This document shows, in pieces, positions 16,713-25,741 of a stretch of DNA of 64,000 bases. Source of the stretch: Candidatus Heimdallarchaeota archaeon (GTDB lineage Archaea > Asgardarchaeota > Heimdallarchaeia > Hodarchaeales > Hodarchaeaceae). The position numbers and the translations under genes are program-made. The stretch is from NCBI GenBank assembly GCA_020353515.1, contig CP070695.1, forward strand, positions 737,065 to 801,064, in the 5' to 3' direction. The notes under the pieces were generated by a model. That model saw only the letters and a program-made list of their open reading frames with translations. It did no database searches and had not been told where the DNA came from. The number at the start of each line of letters is the position of its first letter. Position 1 is the stretch's first letter.

Positions 16713-18329
16713 ATGGCTGTGAAATTCTGGCGACGTCCTCATTCTGGCCGTTCTGCTGTGCATGCATGCAACGGAATGGTGGTGTCATCTCAACCGCTTG
16801 CATCCCAGACTGGAGTTCGGATTCTTGAAGCTGGTGGGAATGCTTGTGATGCTATTGTAGCAATGGCAGCGGTTTTGAATGTCGTTGAACCCTTTTCAAC
16901 AGGTATTGGAGGGGATGCCTTTGCTCTATTATACCTACCCAGTGAAAAGACCCTTAAATCAATCAATGGATCAGGTTTTGCCCCAAAGGGGTTGTCTTAC
17001 GATTATCTTGTAAATGAATTAAAATTAGATCAAATACCAAAAATGGGAGTATTACCAATTACGGTGCCTGGGGCAGTTGGTGCATGGGGGCTGATTCATG
17101 AAACATATGGAAGACTTCAATGGGAAGATATTCTACAGCCAGCTATACAATATGCTCAAGATGGATTCCCAGTTAGCCCTGTTATCGCTCAAGTTTGGAA
17201 AGAATTAGTTCCCAAACTCCTCAGTCATCAAGGGGCTAAAAAAACTTATTTAATTAATGATCAGAGAGCGCCATTAATAGGAGAAATTTTCAAACAAAAA
17301 AATCTCGGTTCGACATTAAGAATCATTTCCAAACAAGGAGCTGACGCATTTTACAGAGGAGATCTTTCAAACCAAATAGTTGAATTTCTACAACAAGAAG
17401 GTGGATTTATTCAAACATCAGACCTTAAAAATTATAAAGCTGAATGGACAACACCGGTCTCACGAGAGATTTACAATAATATAGTGTGGGAACATGGGCC
17501 GAATGGCCAAGGTTTAGTAACTCTTCTTATTCTTAGCATTGTCGAAGAATTAGATATAGCTAGGTATCCACATAATTCAGCAGATTACTTACACTATCTG
17601 GTCGAAGCCAAAAAATTAGCTTTTGCTGATGCTTTTGCCAACATAGCTGATCCTGATCATATGACAATTCCTCTTTCTAAATTTCTATCCGAAGAATATG
17701 CTCAAACTCATGCTTCCCAAATCAATCCTCGGCAAGCAATGATGTCAATTCCCACTCCTCTCCAATTAGGTGACGATACAGTCTATCTTACTGCAGCCGA
17801 TAAGGATGGTATGGCCGTTTCGTTTATTAATTCACTCTTTTATGGTTTTGGTTCTGGTGTAGTCGATCCAAATACAGGGATTGCTTTTCAAAATCGTGGT
17901 GCAGGCTTTTCACTAATTAAAGGCCACCCAAACCAATACATGCCAAATAAACGACCATTTCACACTATTATCCCGGGAATGATAACCTCCCCTGAAAATG
18001 AATTACTATATTCTTTCGGAGTGATGGGAGGTCATCACCAACCTCAAGGTCAAGCACAGGTATTCCTGAATCTTATTTTACAAGAGATGGATCCACAAGA
18101 TGCTATTAGTTGTCCACGATTTCATCACGATCAGTTTACAAACACAGTTGCGTTTGAAGAGCCTATTGGGATAGGAGTGCGAAGTGAACTTCGGAAACGG
18201 GGGCATTCGATTCTAGATTCTGTTGGAACAAACTTTGGTGGGGGACAAATCATCCAGCGTAACTTATCCACAGGTTGTTATATTGGTGGATCTGACCCAC
18301 GGAAAGATGGACAAGTACAGGGCTTTTAA
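16713..18329 (+). CDS. ggt: Gamma-glutamyltransferase
   Basis: This 538-residue Ntn-hydrolase precursor cleaves or transfers gamma-glutamyl groups. The conserved N-terminal ILEAGGNACDAIVA and GIGGDAF motifs are followed by the autoprocessing site. The nucleophile threonine is T356 in GDDTVYLTA, so the small subunit begins there. SFINSLFYGFGSG and FGVMGGHHQPQGQAQ are typical of the small subunit. No signal peptide is apparent, which suggests a cytosolic enzyme. It is co-transcribed with the S9 peptidase (15-base gap, AAGGAT Shine-Dalgarno). Confidence 0.93.
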   Translation: MAVKFWRRPHSGRSAVHACNGMVVSSQPLASQTGVRILEAGGNACDAIVAMAAVLNVVEPFSTGIGGDAFALLYLPSEKTLKSINGSGFAPKGLSYDYLVNELKLDQIPKMGVLPITVPGAVGAWGLIHETYGRLQWEDILQPAIQYAQDGFPVSPVIAQVWKELVPKLLSHQGAKKTYLINDQRAPLIGEIFKQKNLGSTLRIISKQGADAFYRGDLSNQIVEFLQQEGGFIQTSDLKNYKAEWTTPVSREIYNNIVWEHGPNGQGLVTLLILSIVEELDIARYPHNSADYLHYLVEAKKLAFADAFANIADPDHMTIPLSKFLSEEYAQTHASQINPRQAMMSIPTPLQLGDDTVYLTAADKDGMAVSFINSLFYGFGSGVVDPNTGIAFQNRGAGFSLIKGHPNQYMPNKRPFHTIIPGMITSPENELLYSFGVMGGHHQPQGQAQVFLNLILQEMDPQDAISCPRFHHDQFTNTVAFEEPIGIGVRSELRKRGHSILDSVGTNFGGGQIIQRNLSTGCYIGGSDPRKDGQVQGF

Positions 18330-18485
18330 TATTCCAGTTATGCTTGATTAGACCTCCTCATTTCTAATATTTTAGTACGAATCCCATAAAAGAGCTTATA
18401 TTTGTAAGATTAACGAAAGGTTTTATATTATCGGTCAATTATGTGAGATCAATAATTGTTTGAAGTTTTGAAAAAAGTGGTTTCT

Positions 18486-19700
18486 ATGAGTACAGATTCT
18501 GTTCTAACTAAATTGTTAGAACAAGCTAGAAATGAGCTATATTCTTGGGCAACAAACGATCTGACATGTCAGTTGGCAAAAGAAGTCATGAGCATTGGAC
18601 TAGCAAAGATAAAATTATTTTATCAAGAGCTAGGCCTTGATCCGAGAGTAATCATCGTTTTTGGTCCAGATGGTAGTGTTACAAGAAATAAAGCTAGATT
18701 CAATGAAGGAGTCGGCTATGGATGTGTTGTAGCTACAAAGGATTATATTTTTCCTAGCTTACTTCATCCAAACGGTTGTGGATTTGGTTTATTTCAAATC
18801 ACAGACATGCCATCGTTACATGAGTTAATGAAAAGACTTAACAACCTGAAAAAGGATGGAGTCCCTATTGGGGAGCAACGAGGGAAGTGGGACGTTTGGA
18901 AATCAAATCATTTTATTGATATCCTCAGATTAGATAAAATAAGTCAAAATTATTTCCAGTATGAAGAATGGCTATCTCATGGTAGTTATGTGCTTATTCA
19001 TTCTTCTCAACAAATTGAAACTAACCGATTAAGTCATTGGGATTCTGAGAAGTTCACAACAGTAGATACACCTTTTGGAACTATCGAAGGTCTTTGTGAT
19101 GAGGCGTTAATAGAATATCTAAGTTTTTTCCAAAAAGTAGAAGAATATAGTAAAAGAAAACGTATAGCTATTGCAAATGAACTGTTTGGGGAAGATAATG
19201 TAAGGTGTATAACTAATCCTACTCATCAGGGTTATTATAAAGAGAATAAATATAATGTTATGAGACTTGGGCTCTATAACTCTTTGAATAAAACTGGAGA
19301 GAGGAATGTACCTCTTTTTCCCTTAGCTTTCAACGGTTATTCATTCATTTATCTTTATGAGGGCCAACCAAATCTCAAAAAAAAATACTGGACTAATAAT
19401 CAGCACCAACGAGCCAAGAATATGGCCCATGATGATTTCCTAAAACAAGCCAATATTCTTCCCCATGGTGGGGGCTATAAATTAATGTATCCCTTTTCTA
19501 GAGTGCGGCCCGTCGTTTTTGATAAGAATAATTATTTTGAATTACTTGATGCACCTATGGAAAGTCGGATGATCATCCAGAATATCGAAGCATTAGAGTA
19601 TGGTTATCGTGGACCGACTGAAATCTTACCCCTCGTTGACCGTCTTGAGTTAGGAAAAAGAGTTGCTCGATTCGTTCCAGTACAAGTAATCAAGTTTTGA
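18486..19700 (+). CDS. Divergent RtcB-family RNA-ligase paralogue
   Basis: Of 404 residues, several segments line up with RtcB (about 480): HPNGCGFGLF with the metal-binding Cys (C98), SNHFID (N141, H142) for the GNHF motif, YVLIHSS (H172) for the IHTGSR motif, NPTHQGYY (H247), and NQHQRAKNMAHD (H307) where HGAGR carries the guanylylated histidine. The end, EILPLVDRLELGKRVARFVP, matches the RtcB C terminus. Metal ligands and active His therefore look kept, while the flanking Gly/Arg residues differ. Ligase activity is uncertain. I chose ATG 18486; a TTG at 18456 is in frame, with a TATA-like box at about 18421-18430. Confidence 0.72.
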   Translation: MSTDSVLTKLLEQARNELYSWATNDLTCQLAKEVMSIGLAKIKLFYQELGLDPRVIIVFGPDGSVTRNKARFNEGVGYGCVVATKDYIFPSLLHPNGCGFGLFQITDMPSLHELMKRLNNLKKDGVPIGEQRGKWDVWKSNHFIDILRLDKISQNYFQYEEWLSHGSYVLIHSSQQIETNRLSHWDSEKFTTVDTPFGTIEGLCDEALIEYLSFFQKVEEYSKRKRIAIANELFGEDNVRCITNPTHQGYYKENKYNVMRLGLYNSLNKTGERNVPLFPLAFNGYSFIYLYEGQPNLKKKYWTNNQHQRAKNMAHDDFLKQANILPHGGGYKLMYPFSRVRPVVFDKNNYFELLDAPMESRMIIQNIEALEYGYRGPTEILPLVDRLELGKRVARFVPVQVIKF

Positions 19701-19818
19701 ATTATATGAAATATACTTCTTTCTCATCAATGTGTGAGAATTTTAAGGAAATTTTTAACCAAATCATGAGGTTCCTTTCAGCAGCCTTTTTAATAGTTTG
19801 AACCGAAAATCACTTGCA

Positions 19819-20733
19819 ATGGAAGAGAAGGCTCCTGAATCAGAAATAAGGAAAAAACTTCTAGAAGATCGTGATGATCTGTCTTTTCCAGGTCGCCAAT
19901 CTCTTATAGAGAATATTCAACGTAGCTTTGCCATAAAGGGGGATGTCTGGATCCATCATGGGTATAATGTTCCTGAAGAAGATCCCCTTGTCATCGATGA
20001 TGAAATAAAAAACATTCAATACCAAGATAAAATTATAGTTCCTGCAATTTTACATACTCTCGTCGATAAGGTCGGAGGAATGAGAACAACGAGTATTGCA
20101 GCGATTTGCGGAATGAAAACACCAGAGCTATTATTGCTTCAAGACCCAGCCACTATGAATTTAGCAGTGATCTATAAAGAAAAGTTATGGATTACTGAAA
20201 TCCTCTTAAAAGAAATTGATTTTCTCTATCCCTTACCCACTGAACGAACACAGGCTCTCACAGATACAGATCGAACAATGGTTGAGGTAACTCAAGAAGA
20301 CATCTCATTAGAGATAAATGGGCACCGAGCAAAAGGTGGCATTATTCAAGAGAAAATCTTCATCCCACTAGATTCATATTATCATCCTATCCTAGGAGGA
20401 AGGGATCCCGCAGGACGGTTTAAATCCTCACTTCCAAGGCTCCCTGATTCTGGAGAACTCATCCTGATGATTTCTGACGCAATAACGAGCTCAGCAAAGA
20501 TGTATCTAGGTACAGTGAATGTACGGCTTGACGAGGGACGATTTGCACTAGAATATCCGCAAGAGGTTAACGTGGCAGGCTTAAAAATATATAGAAGATA
20601 TTTAGATGTTATTGAAATTCGATCACCATCAAATCCACCACACACAGAGCTTCAACGGGTTAGTTTTCGGGTTTACCGAACTGAAATATCTCGTCATTTA
20701 AAGAGTCTCATCAAAATACTCCATGTTGATTGA
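19819..20733 (+). CDS. Unrecognised 304-residue protein
   Basis: This is a soluble protein with no recognised domain. An N-terminal charged helix (about 1-40) is followed by mixed alpha/beta sequence and a strand-rich C-terminal half (about 145-300). It ends one base before the convergent ArsR gene. ATG 19819 was preferred because a TTTTTAATA box at about 19786-19794 would place transcription start right at this codon (leaderless); TTG 19798 is also in frame. Found next to the RtcB-like gene on the same strand, but with a separate promoter. Confidence 0.6.
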   Translation: MEEKAPESEIRKKLLEDRDDLSFPGRQSLIENIQRSFAIKGDVWIHHGYNVPEEDPLVIDDEIKNIQYQDKIIVPAILHTLVDKVGGMRTTSIAAICGMKTPELLLLQDPATMNLAVIYKEKLWITEILLKEIDFLYPLPTERTQALTDTDRTMVEVTQEDISLEINGHRAKGGIIQEKIFIPLDSYYHPILGGRDPAGRFKSSLPRLPDSGELILMISDAITSSAKMYLGTVNVRLDEGRFALEYPQEVNVAGLKIYRRYLDVIEIRSPSNPPHTELQRVSFRVYRTEISRHLKSLIKILHVD

Positions 20734-21228
20734 TTATTCTTTCCCTTCTTGATATTCGGTTACTAGTTTCTTTGCCTCTTCAATCCAGATACGTGTAAGC
20801 TGAAGCGTTTCTAAATCTCTTTGTTTTTTCGCTAAAGACTGTTTCCTTGTATCATATTCTGCCCGATTAATTCTTTCTAATAGGAAATCACGCTCAAGTT
20901 GTTCAATTTCAGCAGCAACTATTCCATCCATAGATTGAAAAAATTCTATCATTGCTATATTAATGGCATTAATCAACTCTAAACCAGGATCCGAGGCGAA
21001 ATAAACGTAATGAGGTGTTGGAAAGGGGTCAACACTTCGTTCACAAAAATAATTTGTCAACAATAGTTTCAAGTGTTTTTCTACTGCTGGTCGTGAAATA
21101 TTTAATTTGGAGGCTAGCTCTTGTGGGTTCAAAGGGGTTTCACTGATCAAATCAAGTATTTTCCGTCTCGTGGGATCAGCTAGAATCTTATGAAGAGATT
21201 CTATACGTTTTTCAAGCTCCTCACTCAC
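20734..21228 (-). CDS. ArsR-type winged-helix regulator with coiled-coil tail
   Basis: The first 75 residues form an ArsR/HTH_20 winged helix (LADPTRRKILDLI, then PQELASKLNISRPAVEKHLK as helix-turn-helix). No metal-binding cysteine pair typical of ArsR/SmtB is seen. The C-terminal half (about 90-164) is a helical, coiled-coil extension containing an RDFLLERINRAEYDTRKQSL segment that resembles a SHOCT hairpin. The start is GTG 21228. It probably acts as a dimeric repressor or activator; the target may be the divergent bactofilin gene about 260 bases away. Confidence 0.8.
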   Translation of the reverse strand: MSEELEKRIESLHKILADPTRRKILDLISETPLNPQELASKLNISRPAVEKHLKLLLTNYFCERSVDPFPTPHYVYFASDPGLELINAINIAMIEFFQSMDGIVAAEIEQLERDFLLERINRAEYDTRKQSLAKKQRDLETLQLTRIWIEEAKKLVTEYQEGKE

Positions 21229-21489
21229 TTATTGGGCCTCACGAAGAATTCACACATGATCACTGTCTTTTACTGAGAAATCTGAGTATGATTTTTAAAA
21301 TACTCTGGATTAAAGTGAATTTACTAATGTTGGATTAGCTTTTAACTATGATTTAACTCATGGGTTTAATCAAATAACTTTATGGTTTTTTCTTTAAACC
21401 TGATTTTTTAGAACACTATTTAACTAGTTATTAATCTGTATTATCCAGAACTTTATTATTGTTATAAACCTTGTGAAAAGGTGAGTATG

Positions 21490-22326
21490 ATGTCAAATAA
21501 AGAAATTGAAGACCTTAAAACCTTGATAAAAGCGTTAGATATACGTTTTAGAAATGAGGAGCTTTCACAAGAAGAATATGATGATTTAAAAGCAAAATAC
21601 GAAGCTAAATTGAATGAAGAGATTAGTCTTGTTAAGGAAAAGAGTTTTTTGAAGAATATGTCTTATATTAGTATTTCTGGATCTGGAAAGGTTACCGACT
21701 CATATATAAAAATTTCTGGGGCAGGTAGGGTCGATGGTTGGAAGGGTGGATCTATTGCAATTTCAGGGTCAGGAAAAATATCTGATGAAGAAATTAAAGT
21801 TAGTGGTTCTGCTTCCCTTCCTGGAAATTTACAGACCCATACTTTAAAGGCTTCTGGTTCAGTTAAGGCTGATGGTCCGATTGAAACTACAATTTTCAAA
21901 TGTTCAGGATCATGCAATATCAAAGGGGATTTAATTGCACACGAAACGTTTGTCATCTCTGGTTCAGGTAAAATTACTGCTGATGTTAAAGCAGGGGATA
22001 TTTCATCAAGTGGGGTCTTAGGAGTCTCTGGTGAAATTCAATGTGTTAATGCTGAGCTGAATGGAGGGTACAAAATTGGTGGAAACGTGAATTGTCAAGA
22101 ATCATTTATTTCTGAAATAAATGCGAAGTGTAGTATTAACGGAGATTTAATTTGTGGTGGAGATGTCCATATTGAGCAATCAACTCATCGTGGTCAGCTC
22201 CAAGTAGACCAAATTCTTGCGGAAGGAGATATCTACCTTGAAGGGGTTTCAGCTCGTTATGTTCGTGGTAAGACAGTCAAACTTGGTCCTGATTGCCAAG
22301 TTGAGAATGTCGAGGAAAAAGGCTAA
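21490..22326 (+). CDS. SHOCT-headed bactofilin-like protein
   Basis: An N-terminal helical hairpin of SHOCT type (about 5-45: RNEELSQEEYDDLKAKY) is joined to a long beta-helix with repeated SGSGKI/SGSGKV turns (about 55-270), the pattern of polymer-forming bactofilins. The first half shows roughly 20-residue repeats. ATG 21490 is preferred: AGGTGA at 21479-21484 is well spaced to it, and a TTATAAA box lies at 21462-21468. It is followed after 15 bases by an AfpA-like flavoprotein, suggesting a shared transcript. A scaffold function is inferred. Confidence 0.75.
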   Translation: MSNKEIEDLKTLIKALDIRFRNEELSQEEYDDLKAKYEAKLNEEISLVKEKSFLKNMSYISISGSGKVTDSYIKISGAGRVDGWKGGSIAISGSGKISDEEIKVSGSASLPGNLQTHTLKASGSVKADGPIETTIFKCSGSCNIKGDLIAHETFVISGSGKITADVKAGDISSSGVLGVSGEIQCVNAELNGGYKIGGNVNCQESFISEINAKCSINGDLICGGDVHIEQSTHRGQLQVDQILAEGDIYLEGVSARYVRGKTVKLGPDCQVENVEEKG

Positions 22327-22341
22327 TCTACTATCAAATAT

Positions 22342-23172
22342 TTGGGGTGGTTGGGAAAAAAATTGAGCTTGATTCCCCCATTTTCTTCCTTTTTATCTGA
22401 TCAAACTACTCCTTCCGTCCTATGGTGTTATACGGGTGGTGGCCATTTTTATAAGGAAATCTTTGACCAGCTTAGAAAAGCAAATCGTGAATCTATACCT
22501 ATATGTATTATTTTCTCAAATGCTGGGGCTCTTGTAGCGAATAGGTATGGTTTTTTCTGGAAAATAATACAATCTGATTGTAGAAAGAAATACATCCACT
22601 TCATGTTTGAGGATCTTGTTGCTCAATATAATATCAAGGATATGCTTCAGGAAACCGATTTTTCCTATTCAATTCTTTCAAAAGATCCTACATTTTCTGT
22701 GGCAATGTCTCTTGCCAATAGTGAGATTAGATGCATTATAGCATGTCCTTTAACTGCTAATTCAGCTTCAAAGTTAGTCTTGGGTATTACTGATTCTATG
22801 ATCTCCAATCTATTATCCACTGGGTTGAAATCTGGAAAAAGAATAGGAATTTTACCAACTGATGCTACGCAACAGCGAATAAAGACAAAATTACCAATAA
22901 AACAGATTAATTTCGCTTCATCTAATCAAATTGACATTGCTGTCTGTAAATTCAATGCGCTGAAAGAAACCCCTGGAAATAAAGTCCAATTCATCCCTCA
23001 GTATTGCGTAGGCTGTCAGGCTTGCGTTAAAAAATACCCAAATATTTTTTCATATGGGGATGAGATTGATGTACAAATTAGGGACGTCGATTTCCAAAAT
23101 ATTCAGAAATTAAGTACAGAATTAACTGTATTTCAGTCACCTGATGAAATACTTCCCTTCATAAAGCACTAA
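22342..23172 (+). CDS. AfpA-type archaeoflavoprotein with C-terminal Cys motif
   Basis: This 276-residue member of the UbiX/Dfp flavoprotein fold has an N-terminal strand plus CYTGGGHFYKE loop (about 29-39), the FMN-contact segment ACPLTANSASKLVLGI (about 133-148) and GKRIGILPTD. The tail has CVGCQACVKKYP (about 223-234), a cysteine cluster also known from archaeoflavoprotein AfpA, which receives electrons from ferredoxin. The N terminus is uncertain: TTG 22342 is used, but TTG 22351 and 22363 are in frame. It shares a transcript with the bactofilin gene. Confidence 0.7.
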   Translation: MGWLGKKLSLIPPFSSFLSDQTTPSVLWCYTGGGHFYKEIFDQLRKANRESIPICIIFSNAGALVANRYGFFWKIIQSDCRKKYIHFMFEDLVAQYNIKDMLQETDFSYSILSKDPTFSVAMSLANSEIRCIIACPLTANSASKLVLGITDSMISNLLSTGLKSGKRIGILPTDATQQRIKTKLPIKQINFASSNQIDIAVCKFNALKETPGNKVQFIPQYCVGCQACVKKYPNIFSYGDEIDVQIRDVDFQNIQKLSTELTVFQSPDEILPFIKH

Positions 23173-23202
23173 CGTCAATATAACTGAATTACTTTCTTTT
23201 AG

Positions 23203-23760
23203 TTATCTTGCTGTTTGGGCTGCTTTATATGCTTCAATATATTGTTTAATTGACCGTCCTAATTCTGAGAAAGCTTCTGTGACGTTAAGTCCAGATTTAG
23301 CTGAAGTGTTAAGATAAGAAATTTTGAATGGAACCCCAGATACCTCTCTTTGAGAGGTTTCTACAAATTTTGTTAATTCTTCTTGGTCTATAGCATTGGG
23401 CAAATCAGACTTATTTCCTAGGATTATATACGGAATTTGCCGTCCTACATTCGTAAAAAGCTCCCGTTTCCAATTTCCAAGGGTATATAAGCTCTCTGGC
23501 CGAGTTCGATCAAAGACTAAGATGGCTCCGTGTGATCCTTTGTAATAAAGAGCTCTTACTGCTTCAAATCTTTGTTGCCCTGCTAGATCCCAGATTTGAA
23601 ACTTGTATTGCATTCCATCAATTTCAAGATTCTGAACTGCGAAATCTGCACCGATAGTCAGTATATATCCACTTTGAAACCCCTTTCCTAGAAATCTCTC
23701 TCGTAAAGAGGTTTTCCCCACTCCACCATCTCCTAACAAGCAAATTTTGTACAATGGCAC
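23203..23760 (-). CDS. Ras/Rab-type small GTPase 1
   Basis: This 185-residue G domain has G1 GDGGVGKTS (10-18), a switch I threonine in TIGADF, G3 WDLAGQQRF (Gln present at the catalytic place), G4 NKSD and G5 TSAKSG. These are the motifs of the Rab/Ras branch that is expanded in Asgard archaea. There is no C-terminal cysteine for lipidation. The start is GTG 23760 after GAGG. It is probably a cytosolic molecular switch; regulators cannot be identified here. Confidence 0.93.
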   Translation of the reverse strand: MPLYKICLLGDGGVGKTSLRERFLGKGFQSGYILTIGADFAVQNLEIDGMQYKFQIWDLAGQQRFEAVRALYYKGSHGAILVFDRTRPESLYTLGNWKRELFTNVGRQIPYIILGNKSDLPNAIDQEELTKFVETSQREVSGVPFKISYLNTSAKSGLNVTEAFSELGRSIKQYIEAYKAAQTAR

Positions 23761-24087
23761 CGTGAAATCCTCAGATTCTGTTATACTTCGTGATCTCTTC
23801 TTTGATTACTCGTATTAAAGATCCTCTTTTAATCATATTGGGAAGTACTTTCATTTATCCTTTAAAATCTGATCAAACTAGAAGCCACAATTGTTTAATC
23901 ACTTTAAAACTTATTATGAAGTCTAAACTTTGTACGTAAAATAATCTGGTTCTACTATATATTTTATATTCAAAACAATATAGCCTCTTATTTATTTTTA
24001 TGATTGTCTAAGAAAATCTTCCGGAAGTAGTTAAGGAGAACAGTAATGAAAACGATCTTCGGTGTGGCACTTCAAAGAAAAAGTAAA
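23761..24087. other. Intergenic region upstream of the small GTPase
   Basis: This region holds the promoter of the minus-strand GTPase gene. It also contains a 32-codon plus-strand frame (ATG 24046, after TTAAGGAGAACA) that runs antisense into the end of pncB. That micro-frame has a strong Shine-Dalgarno site but a peptide of no recognised type. No RNA gene was seen. Confidence 0.3.
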
Positions 24088-25563
24088 CTATGGGGAGAAT
24101 TTTTTTATCATATGATTTTTCAACTGGAAGAGTTTTTCTGTTAAACTAACCTTATAAATATGGGGATTTAGTAATCGTTTGAATGTTGGATCTAAACCAA
24201 GTAATTGTTCCTTACAATATTTTTGAGCAGTTTTCCAATCACCAAAGTTTTCTTCTATCACGATTTTATTGGTTTTCATAAGTAAATGATGTGAATGTTT
24301 AACTTTTATATCATCTGGGAGACGAAATTTCTTTTGATGTTCAATAGGATGGTGGATCCAGTCACCTGTCGTAGGTATTTCTTCATCATGTAGTCCTATG
24401 ATATCTGCAAGAAATTTCCTATTACTATCATGGATTCTCCAGACCTTCTTGATACCTGGATTTATAGTTTTTGTTATATTTTCACTTACTTTGATTCTAG
24501 GCTCTCTATCTAAAGCAACTAGCTTGTACACTCCTCCCAAAGCACTTTGTTGGCCACCTGTTATTAATTTTGTACCAACACCATAAGTTAATCGAGAAAT
24601 AGTTTCTTTATGAAGATTTTCTTCTTTATTGTTACCTCCTCTTTCTAAAATTTGATAGACAATAGAATTAATCGTGAATTCGTCTAATTCATTGGAAAGT
24701 ACAATACTGATGTTGGGAAACCCTGCTTTCTTAAACTCGCGATAAACCTCAACTGATAAGTATGCTAGATCTCCAGAGTCAATTCTTACTCCTACTATTT
24801 CTTTTCCTTTCTCTCGTAGTAATTTTGCCACTTCGATAGCATGAGGGAGGCCTGATTTTAACACATCATATGTGTCAATTAAGAGTAAGCATTTATCAGG
24901 AAATACTTCAGCATATGCCTTGAAAGATTCTAATTCTGAATCAAACGTTTGAACCCATGAATGAGCTTGGGTACCGATTATTGGACAATTCCAAATTTTC
25001 CCCCCCTGAACAAATGATGTTCCTATACAACCCCCAACAAGAGCTGCACGTACTCCAATATAAGCGCTGTCTCCTTGTGCTCTTCTCAATCCAAATTCTA
25101 CAATCTTTCCTCCTTTTGCAACATTGACTATTCGTGCAGCTTTAGTCGCTATTAAGGTTGAATAATTGATAATATTAAGGAGACCTGTCTCAACTAATTG
25201 TGTTTCGATGATAGGACCTGTTACAGAGATTATTGGTGTGTAAGGGAATATTACTGAACCTTCTTTCACCCCCTCAACTTTGCCCGTAAATTTAAGGTTC
25301 AATAAGTACTCTAAAAAATCTTCTGAAAACAAGTCTTGCTCTCTTAGGTAACTAATGTCATTTTCAGTAAATTTGAAGTTCATAAGATATTCTAGCGCAA
25401 GTTGAATCCCACATGCAATCGTATAACCCCCATTAAAAGGATTCGATCTAAAAAAGAGATCAAAAGTTGCTACGTGGTTTTTCATATTCATATCGAAATA
25501 CCCTTGACTCATAGTCAGCTGGTACAAATCTGTAAAGAGAGCACGATCCTTTTTATAGAGCAT
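24088..25563 (-). CDS. pncB: Nicotinate phosphoribosyltransferase
   Basis: This 491-residue enzyme converts nicotinate and PRPP to nicotinate mononucleotide in NAD salvage. N-terminal TDLYQLTMSQGYFD, the catalytic-histidine segment IIGTQAHSW, DTYDVLKSGLPHAI, GVRIDSGDLAYLS and YGVGTKLITG are family signatures. The length matches the long (eukaryote/Gram-positive) form. It is divergent from pncA with 178 bases between starts, so both salvage steps are controlled from one intergenic region. Confidence 0.95.
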   Translation of the reverse strand: MLYKKDRALFTDLYQLTMSQGYFDMNMKNHVATFDLFFRSNPFNGGYTIACGIQLALEYLMNFKFTENDISYLREQDLFSEDFLEYLLNLKFTGKVEGVKEGSVIFPYTPIISVTGPIIETQLVETGLLNIINYSTLIATKAARIVNVAKGGKIVEFGLRRAQGDSAYIGVRAALVGGCIGTSFVQGGKIWNCPIIGTQAHSWVQTFDSELESFKAYAEVFPDKCLLLIDTYDVLKSGLPHAIEVAKLLREKGKEIVGVRIDSGDLAYLSVEVYREFKKAGFPNISIVLSNELDEFTINSIVYQILERGGNNKEENLHKETISRLTYGVGTKLITGGQQSALGGVYKLVALDREPRIKVSENITKTINPGIKKVWRIHDSNRKFLADIIGLHDEEIPTTGDWIHHPIEHQKKFRLPDDIKVKHSHHLLMKTNKIVIEENFGDWKTAQKYCKEQLLGLDPTFKRLLNPHIYKVSLTEKLFQLKNHMIKKFSP

Positions 25564-25741
25564 TTATCGTCAACGCCTTGGAAAATAGGAAATGAACTTT
25601 TTTGATATGTATTTTCTAATTTTCCTCAATCTTTAGATATTTGTCTAATTTTCCAAAACTCCTGTTGTTAATGAAAAATTTTTTTTCGGATAGAAATAAG
25701 TTCTTAAGACAACTAAATTAATAAGATTAGACTTACAACCC

